Below, piece by piece: positions 24,077-28,825 of a stretch of 28,825 nucleotides of DNA (its first letter is position 1; every line of letters starts with the position of its first letter). The notes beneath the pieces were generated by a model. It was not told where the DNA came from. It saw nothing but the letters and a program-made list of their open reading frames with translations, and made no database searches. A program made the translations under genes and the position numbers. Source of the stretch: Acetofilamentum sp. (lineage in GTDB: Bacteria; Bacteroidota; Bacteroidia; Bacteroidales; JAADGE01); assembly GCA_020720705.1 (NCBI GenBank), contig DYOJ01000006.1, positions 1 to 28,825 on the forward strand, read 5' to 3'.

Positions 24077-24259
24077 GAATAAATTCTTTTCTCTTCATAG
24101 TAGTGTCATGTCAAGTCTCTTCTGACGTTTCCATGTCCTATCGGACGATGGAAAGTCTCTACTGACCTGCATTCGTCCGTAGGACAATGTAGCGTCATTT
24201 GAAGATTGACATGACAGTAGTTGCTTTAGTTGCCCTCAATTTCGAGGGTAACTTTTTTT
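24077..24259 (+). ncRNA. Structured small RNA, free-standing, with duplicated hairpin module
   Basis: About 180 bases bounded by a -7 box and an intrinsic terminator, with no convincing coding frame. The closing stem TGTCATGTCAA (24104-24114) pairs perfectly with 24206-24216. It continues as 24118-24122 with 24201-24205 and 24123-24127 with 24193-24197, interrupted by two 3-base bulges on opposite sides. Inside are hairpin 1 (24128-24134 with 24148-24154, then GTCC/GGAC, loop TATC) and hairpin 2 (24167-24173 with 24186-24192, then GTCC/GGAC, loop GTA). The linkers GTCTCTTCTGAC (24115) and GTCTCTACTGAC (24155) show that 24113-24152 and 24153-24192 are a 40-base tandem duplication. Size, promoter and terminator recall 6S RNA or the 6S-like Bacteroidales-1 motif, but a branched core is not classical 6S. 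Exact 5' end is inferred. Confidence 0.7.
24228..24259 (+). terminator. Intrinsic terminator of the small-RNA gene
   Basis: AGTTGCCCTC (24228-24237) pairs with GAGGGTAACT (24244-24253), 10 base pairs including one G-U, around a 6-base loop AATTTC. Seven T residues follow (24253-24259). This is a strong Rho-independent terminator on the plus strand. Confidence 0.88.
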
Positions 24260-24287
24260 GAGAATTTACATTTTTTCGTTATTTTTG
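24257..24287 (+). promoter_or_regulatory. SNF2 helicase gene promoter, full Bacteroidota consensus
   Basis: TTTG at 24257-24260, then exactly 19 bases, then TATTTTTG at 24280-24287: a full match to TTTG-N19-TAnnTTTG. The -33 element is built from the last T residues of the preceding terminator. Transcription should begin near 24293, leaving only about 12 bases before the ATG at 24305. Confidence 0.75.
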
Positions 24288-24304
24288 TGAAATAATGTTT
24301 ACAG

Positions 24305-27208
24305 ATGCCCGAATTTATTCTAACACTCAGAAAACATTCAACTCTTGGTTTTCTATTAACGGCTCACCTTGCTGAGCGTGAACCGCAAAATTACCACACA
24401 ATCGTTGAAGTTTTGAATGAATCTCAACTTGAATCCGTTGATTATCAATTTTCGGAGCACCAAAAACGTATCGTAGAACTCATTGAAACCTATTCGGAAC
24501 AAAAACTTTCCGCAATCTTTAACAGAAAATCCATTTCTGTACATTCATTTATACAAACTATTGAAAAAGAAACGGTTGAGATGAGTATTCGACCGTTTAT
24601 TGAAAGTAAATTATCAAAATTGTTTGACATTATCCGAGAAACAAAACCTTTAATATTTTTTAGAGAGGGCAACAATCAAATACTGCATCCGGAAGATGAA
24701 TTGCAAATAAAATCCAGTTCTGCAAAGACTGTTTTTAATATCACGAAACTTAGCGACGGGACACAATATTATTTGTCGGTAAAGCACGGAGACAAAATAA
24801 TGAAGCTGAACAAACTGCCTGTTCATATAATTGTAAATCAGCCTTGTATATTGGTTATTGAAAACGGAATATATTTTTTTGAAGATATTGACGCGAAAAA
24901 ATTATTGCCTTTTTTAACAAAAGAATTCATCCAAATTCCAAAATCTTCCGAAAAAAAATGGTACGAATCATTTGCATCAAAAGCCATAAAATTATACGAT
25001 GTAAATGCTCGTGGATTCGATATTTCTGAAAAAAACACTCAGAAAATAGCACATATTACACTTGAAAACAGTTGGTTGGATGAATTTACATTTTTTATTA
25101 AATTCCAATACGGAACAAAAATATTCTTATCAAACAACGAAATTGAAAGTCAGACCGAATTCAATGAGTCGGACTTTTCTTTTTTAATAACCCAGCGAGA
25201 TAAACTTTGGGAGCAAGATATTAAAAACCTTATGCTTAACAGAGGATTGATTGAAAATTCAGAGCATAATTTTGTTATTTTTCAGAAATATACAGTTAAT
25301 AAATTTCAACATCTTGCAACAATCCGGTGGGTAAACGAAAATGCTGCAATTTTTGAACGTCAGGATATAATTTTTAAACAGAATTTTGGCAGTAAATCTT
25401 ATTACCTTAAAGATATTCGGTTAGATTTTAAGGCGGTTCAAAACAATGATTGGTTTGATATTGAAACACTTGTGAATTTTGGACAATTTTCTGTTCCATT
25501 CATACTCTTAAAGGAAAACATATTAAATCGGCAACCTGAATTCTTGTTGCCCGATGGCACATTTGCCATTATTCCGGACGAATGGTTTTCAAGATTTGAG
25601 GGGTTAATGCTTTTCGGAAAAAATATACACGGAAAGGTATCTATCAGGCGAAATCAATTTATGTTGTTGAATGAAAAATCAAGTCTGCAAGACGTAAAAA
25701 AACTCTCTCAACTTACTATTCCTGAAAACTTTGAAGTGCAAGTTCCCGATGAGATACGCGCAGAATTGCGACCTTACCAAATTGACGGTTTTAAATGGCT
25801 TTGTTTGTTACGCGAAAATAACTTGGGCGGCTGCCTTGCCGATGACATGGGCTTAGGAAAAACCCTCCAGACCATTACACTTTTGCAAGATACTGTAAAC
25901 CAACGTAAAAATTTAATTTCGGAAATCAATCGGGACCAATCAAGTGATGCCCAAAATACAAAAAAGCCAAAAATATACACTCGAAAGCCAAGTTTAATTA
26001 TCATGCCTGTTTCCTTGATTCATAATTGGGAGTTTGAAATTATGAGATTTTCTCCGTTTCTGAAAATACTGAAATACTGGGGAGGCAACAGGATTGAAAA
26101 ATTCGACTATTTTGATAATTTCGATATCATTCTCACCGGTTACGGAGTTGTCAGAAATGACATTGAGCGACTAAGTGAATATTCATTCCTTTATGTGATT
26201 TTAGATGAGAGCCAAGCGGTAAAAAATTCAGACTCTAAAACATATCAGGCAGTTATGCAATTGCAATCGGAATATAGACTTGTTTTGACAGGGACTCCGA
26301 TAGAAAACTCATTATCAGATTTATGGTCTCAGTTCAATTTTGTTTGTGAAGGACTTTTAGGGAGCAAAGAGTTTTTTAAACAGCATTTTACAGCCTCAAT
26401 TGAGAAGGATTTAAGTAGTGAAAAAAGTGAACAATTACGAAATTTAATTCGTCCGTTTTTCCTGAGAAGAAAAAAACAAGAGGTCGCTGCTGATTTACCC
26501 GAACTCACCGAACAAATTGTGTATTGCCGAATGTCTGCCGAGCAAAAATTATTATATGATACAGAAAAATCAAAAATCAGGAATACATTAATTATTGAAA
26601 ACCAAAGTAAAAAAGACCTCAACATTAAAATAATTACCGCACTGACAAAATTAAGACAAATTGCTTGTCATCCAAAACTTACAGACCCGGAGTATGCCTC
26701 AGAATCCGGAAAATTTGAAAACGTAATCGGAGCGATAGAAAATCTGATTTCTGAAAACCATAAAGTTCTTATATTTTCGTCATTTGTAAAACATCTGAAT
26801 TTATTTGCAACATATTTTAACAAAAACGAATATCCTTATGCCATGCTTACGGGCGCAACGTCAGACAGGGCGGCGGCGGTGGAACGTTTCAGGCAAAACC
26901 CGGAGGTTCGCTTGTTTTTGATTTCGATAAAAGCCGGGGGCACAGGATTAAATTTAACCGAAGCTGATTATGTGTTTATTCTCGACCCATGGTGGAATCC
27001 GGCTGTTGAAGCGCAAGCCGTAAACCGAGCACACCGTATCGGTCAGAATAAGAATGTAATGGTTTATCGTTTCATTACAAGAAAAACTGTGGAAGAAAAA
27101 ATCCGTCAATTACAAGAAAATAAGCAAATACTTTCAGATACTTTCATCACGGAAAACAACCCGATAGCCGCATTTTCAATGAAAGAAATTGTCGAATTAT
27201 TTGAATAA
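24305..27208 (+). CDS. SNF2/SWI2-family DEAD-box-like DNA translocase
   Basis: A 967-residue protein. Residues 1 to about 480 are an N-terminal region with no catalytic motif I recognise. A complete two-lobed SNF2 ATPase follows: RPYQIDGFKWL (489-499), Walker A DDMGLGKT (513-520), IIMPVSLIHNWEFE, the Walker B variant ILDESQ (632-637, DESQ instead of DEAH/DEAQ), LTGTPIEN (661-668), KVLIFSSFVKHLNLF, GGTGLNLTEADYVFILDPWW and QAVNRAHRIGQ. Such enzymes translocate on double-stranded DNA and displace bound proteins such as RNA polymerase; RapA is a distant relative. Bacteroidota often carry one stand-alone copy in a housekeeping setting. It is followed after 25 bases by ispE. Confidence 0.92.
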   Translation: MPEFILTLRKHSTLGFLLTAHLAEREPQNYHTIVEVLNESQLESVDYQFSEHQKRIVELIETYSEQKLSAIFNRKSISVHSFIQTIEKETVEMSIRPFIESKLSKLFDIIRETKPLIFFREGNNQILHPEDELQIKSSSAKTVFNITKLSDGTQYYLSVKHGDKIMKLNKLPVHIIVNQPCILVIENGIYFFEDIDAKKLLPFLTKEFIQIPKSSEKKWYESFASKAIKLYDVNARGFDISEKNTQKIAHITLENSWLDEFTFFIKFQYGTKIFLSNNEIESQTEFNESDFSFLITQRDKLWEQDIKNLMLNRGLIENSEHNFVIFQKYTVNKFQHLATIRWVNENAAIFERQDIIFKQNFGSKSYYLKDIRLDFKAVQNNDWFDIETLVNFGQFSVPFILLKENILNRQPEFLLPDGTFAIIPDEWFSRFEGLMLFGKNIHGKVSIRRNQFMLLNEKSSLQDVKKLSQLTIPENFEVQVPDEIRAELRPYQIDGFKWLCLLRENNLGGCLADDMGLGKTLQTITLLQDTVNQRKNLISEINRDQSSDAQNTKKPKIYTRKPSLIIMPVSLIHNWEFEIMRFSPFLKILKYWGGNRIEKFDYFDNFDIILTGYGVVRNDIERLSEYSFLYVILDESQAVKNSDSKTYQAVMQLQSEYRLVLTGTPIENSLSDLWSQFNFVCEGLLGSKEFFKQHFTASIEKDLSSEKSEQLRNLIRPFFLRRKKQEVAADLPELTEQIVYCRMSAEQKLLYDTEKSKIRNTLIIENQSKKDLNIKIITALTKLRQIACHPKLTDPEYASESGKFENVIGAIENLISENHKVLIFSSFVKHLNLFATYFNKNEYPYAMLTGATSDRAAAVERFRQNPEVRLFLISIKAGGTGLNLTEADYVFILDPWWNPAVEAQAVNRAHRIGQNKNVMVYRFITRKTVEEKIRQLQENKQILSDTFITENNPIAAFSMKEIVELFE

Positions 27209-27233
27209 TTCACCATCAAAAAAAATCGAAATT

Positions 27234-28055
27234 ATGCTCGTATTCCCAAATGCAAAAATAAATATCGGATTGTATGTAACAGAGAAACGTCCGGACGGGT
27301 ATCACAATATCGAAACCGTTTTTTATCCCCTATCGCTTACCGATGTATTGGAAATCACAGAATCAAAATCAAAAACCAAATTCGCACAAACCGGAATAAA
27401 CGTAGATACTTTACCTGAAAATAATTTAGTTTTCAGGGCTTACAAACTGATTCAAAACGATTTTAATATTTCAAACTTAAAAATATTTTTGCATAAAAAC
27501 ATACCGTTTGGTGCCGGTTTGGGCGGAGGTTCTGCAGATGCTGCATTTATGTTAAAATTGCTGAACCAATATTTTGATTTGAATTTAACATCAGAAAAAT
27601 TGAAACAATATGCGGAACAATTAGGCAGCGATTGCGCATTTTTTATAGACAACATCCCTGCTTATGCCACCGGTAAAGGCAACGAACTTAATGCGATTGA
27701 CTTAGAATTGAATCATTTATGGATTTATCTTGTTAAACCGAACATCTCGGTATCAACAGCCTTAGCGTATGCCGATATCGTGCCGAACTTACCTTCGTTC
27801 GACCTTAGACTCTTGAAAAACTTACCGATAAGCGAGTGGAAATCTACGGTTTTTAACGTATTTGAAAAAGGGATATTCGTTGCTTACCCGGAGATTGCCG
27901 AAATTAAGCAAAAGCTATACGATTCCGGAGCTGTTTATGCGTCAATGTCCGGCAGTGGCTCCGCAGTTTTTGGTCTTTTTGAACAAAAACCAACTAAGAT
28001 AGCCGGTTTTGAAGAATATTTTTCATACATAAGCACTTTGCCGGCAAAAATATGA
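27234..28055 (+). CDS. ispE: 4-diphosphocytidyl-2-C-methyl-D-erythritol kinase
   Basis: A 273-residue GHMP kinase of the MEP isoprenoid pathway that phosphorylates CDP-methylerythritol. I chose the ATG at 27234 because FPNAKINIGLYVTEKRPDGY is the standard N-terminus; an upstream TTG inside the helicase gene is unlikely. Motifs are AKIN with the conserved Lys, RPDGYHNIETVFYPL, the ATP-binding loop PFGAGLGGGSADAAF (91-105), the LGSDCAFF block with the catalytic Asp, and SMSGSGSAVFGLF near the C-terminus. Presence shows use of the MEP route. Confidence 0.96.
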   Translation: MLVFPNAKINIGLYVTEKRPDGYHNIETVFYPLSLTDVLEITESKSKTKFAQTGINVDTLPENNLVFRAYKLIQNDFNISNLKIFLHKNIPFGAGLGGGSADAAFMLKLLNQYFDLNLTSEKLKQYAEQLGSDCAFFIDNIPAYATGKGNELNAIDLELNHLWIYLVKPNISVSTALAYADIVPNLPSFDLRLLKNLPISEWKSTVFNVFEKGIFVAYPEIAEIKQKLYDSGAVYASMSGSGSAVFGLFEQKPTKIAGFEEYFSYISTLPAKI

Positions 28056-28066
28056 CAAAAGTTTAT

Positions 28067-28074
28067 TACATTTG
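28067..28074 (+). promoter_or_regulatory. Probable promoter -7 box of the M23 peptidase gene
   Basis: TACATTTG matches TAnnTTTG, 12 bases after the ispE stop and 22 bases before the next ATG. A TTTG at 28037-28040 is 26 bases upstream, beyond ideal spacing. Confidence 0.5.
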
Positions 28075-28095
28075 TATCCGATTTTTAAATAGAAC

Positions 28096-28825
28096 ATGGC
28101 AAAAGAAAAAAAAAATAAGACATCTGTAAATCGCTACAGGATTTCAGTTTTTGACGATGAAACTTTGCAAGAAATTCGTACACTAAAATTGACAAAGTTC
28201 AGTTTTTTTTCATACCTCGGCGGATTGGCTGTATTATTGACTATTCTAATAATCATAATATTGATTTACACACCGTTAAATGTCTTAATACCAGCCAAAG
28301 AAAACACGGAACACCATCGTCAAATTTTGGCGAATGCAGTTTCGATTGATTCACTGCGTCAAAAAATTTCGGCTCAGGAACACTATGTTTATACCGTCAA
28401 AAGTATTTTGCAAGGAAAAATTCCGAATGATACCGTAACCTTTTCCGACTCATCAAAAGATAGTCTGTCAGCAGCTTACCAGTATGATTTTGACAAATCG
28501 GATTTAGATTCAATTTTACGCATGCAAATTGAAGTCAGTGAATCACAGAGCTTATCTGTGATTGAGAACGGAACAGGAAAAGTAAATCTGAAAAATCTTC
28601 ATTTTACGGTTCCCTTACGCGGAATTATTACCGGAAAATTCGATATTAAATTAAACCATTTTGCCGTAGATATCGTCCCGGACAGAGACGATGCCGCCAT
28701 AGTATCCATACTTCCCGGAACTGTTATTAATGATTCGTGGAGTATTGAGACCGGACATGTCATTCAGATACAGCACGATTACAATTTAGTTTCGATTTAC
28801 AAACACAATTCCGTATTACTCAAAA
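28096..28825 (+). CDS. M23/LytM family membrane-anchored peptidase (partial, runs off right edge)
   Basis: An open frame from the ATG at 28096 to the end of the window, 243 codons, with no stop. The N-terminus is lysine-rich (MAKEKKNKTSVNRYRIS), with one long membrane segment at about 39-58. A periplasmic linker with helical character (68-160) precedes the start of an M23 metallopeptidase domain: LHFTVPLRGIITGKF (168-182), NHFAVDIVPDRDDA with the Zn ligands H188 and D192 of the HxxxD motif, then LPGTVI and VSIYKHNS. This arrangement is a common Bacteroidota cell-wall protein that cuts, or regulates enzymes that cut, peptidoglycan. An A10 run at codons 4-7 makes the start slippage-prone. The C-terminal end is unseen. 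Confidence 0.85.
   Translation, partial: MAKEKKNKTSVNRYRISVFDDETLQEIRTLKLTKFSFFSYLGGLAVLLTILIIIILIYTPLNVLIPAKENTEHHRQILANAVSIDSLRQKISAQEHYVYTVKSILQGKIPNDTVTFSDSSKDSLSAAYQYDFDKSDLDSILRMQIEVSESQSLSVIENGTGKVNLKNLHFTVPLRGIITGKFDIKLNHFAVDIVPDRDDAAIVSILPGTVINDSWSIETGHVIQIQHDYNLVSIYKHNSVLLK

Noticed and set aside
24115..24170. CTGA and GAAAGTC words suggesting a hammerhead ribozyme
   Set aside because: The required CUGANGA core and correctly placed stems are absent.
24113..24192. Two direct 40-base repeats that might be a CRISPR array
   Set aside because: Only two copies, directly abutting with no spacer, and the sequence differs where stem pairing is maintained; fits an RNA hairpin duplication instead.
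27189..27233. Upstream TTG start for ispE within the helicase gene
   Set aside because: The canonical IspE N-terminus begins at the ATG at 27234; the extension has no family match.

Overview
The window is from a member of the Bacteroidota, most likely a Bacteroidales-like lineage. Supporting evidence: AT-rich DNA; almost no Shine-Dalgarno sequences; several matches to the phylum's TAnnTTTG -7 promoter box, one with TTTG exactly 19 bases upstream; and typical gene families (glutamine synthetase III, Omp28-type lipoprotein, DUF6029 barrel, DUF4369/TlpA thioredoxin, membrane-anchored M23 protein).

Layout. 1-1676: 3' part of a large Type ISP (single-chain) restriction-modification gene, entering from the left on +. 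1677-2128: 452 bases of decayed sequence, with two very short reading frames that follow Shine-Dalgarno-like sites and a 0.24 kb element bounded by inverted repeats. 2129-9838: a minus-strand train, in transcription order TlpA thioredoxin, DUF6029 barrel, Omp28-like lipoprotein, xanthine dehydrogenase FeS/FAD subunit, molybdenum subunit and XdhC maturation factor. rbfA (-) lies upstream, divergent from an aminopeptidase P gene (+). 11910-15397: plus-strand cvpA, DNA methyltransferase, restriction endonuclease and tyrS. The Type II R-M pair sits between two housekeeping genes with overlapping starts and stops, and a stem-loop terminator separates it from the convergent glnN. 15462-21964: minus-strand DUF4143 ATPase, CPBP membrane protein, DUF4369-TlpA protein, mnmA and glnN. 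22178-28825: plus-strand aroC, nadC, a free-standing structured RNA, a SNF2 helicase, ispE and the 5' part of an M23 peptidase gene.

How the genes work together. The xdh genes form a complete catalytic unit: electron-transfer subunit, molybdenum subunit with all purine-binding residues of true xanthine dehydrogenases, and the factor that inserts the sulfurated cofactor. Three envelope thioredoxin-fold proteins (TlpA, Omp28-like, DUF4369-TlpA) point to envelope thiol chemistry. Two unrelated R-M loci within 14 kb mark this as a region that collects defence genes between core genes.

Most interesting signals: (1) an apparently independent small RNA at about 24077-24259, with a -7 box, a long closing stem, two hairpins arising from a 40-base internal duplication, and an intrinsic terminator whose T-tract also supplies the -33 element of the next gene's promoter; (2) a three-copy, exactly 39-base-period repeat upstream of the DUF4143 ATPase, two copies carrying TAnnTTTG on that gene's strand; (3) the inverted-repeat element at 1875-2120; (4) a duplicated coiled-coil insertion in the Type ISP enzyme; (5) the R-M cassette inside the cvpA-tyrS operon. 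No tRNA, rRNA, CRISPR array or transposase gene was seen.
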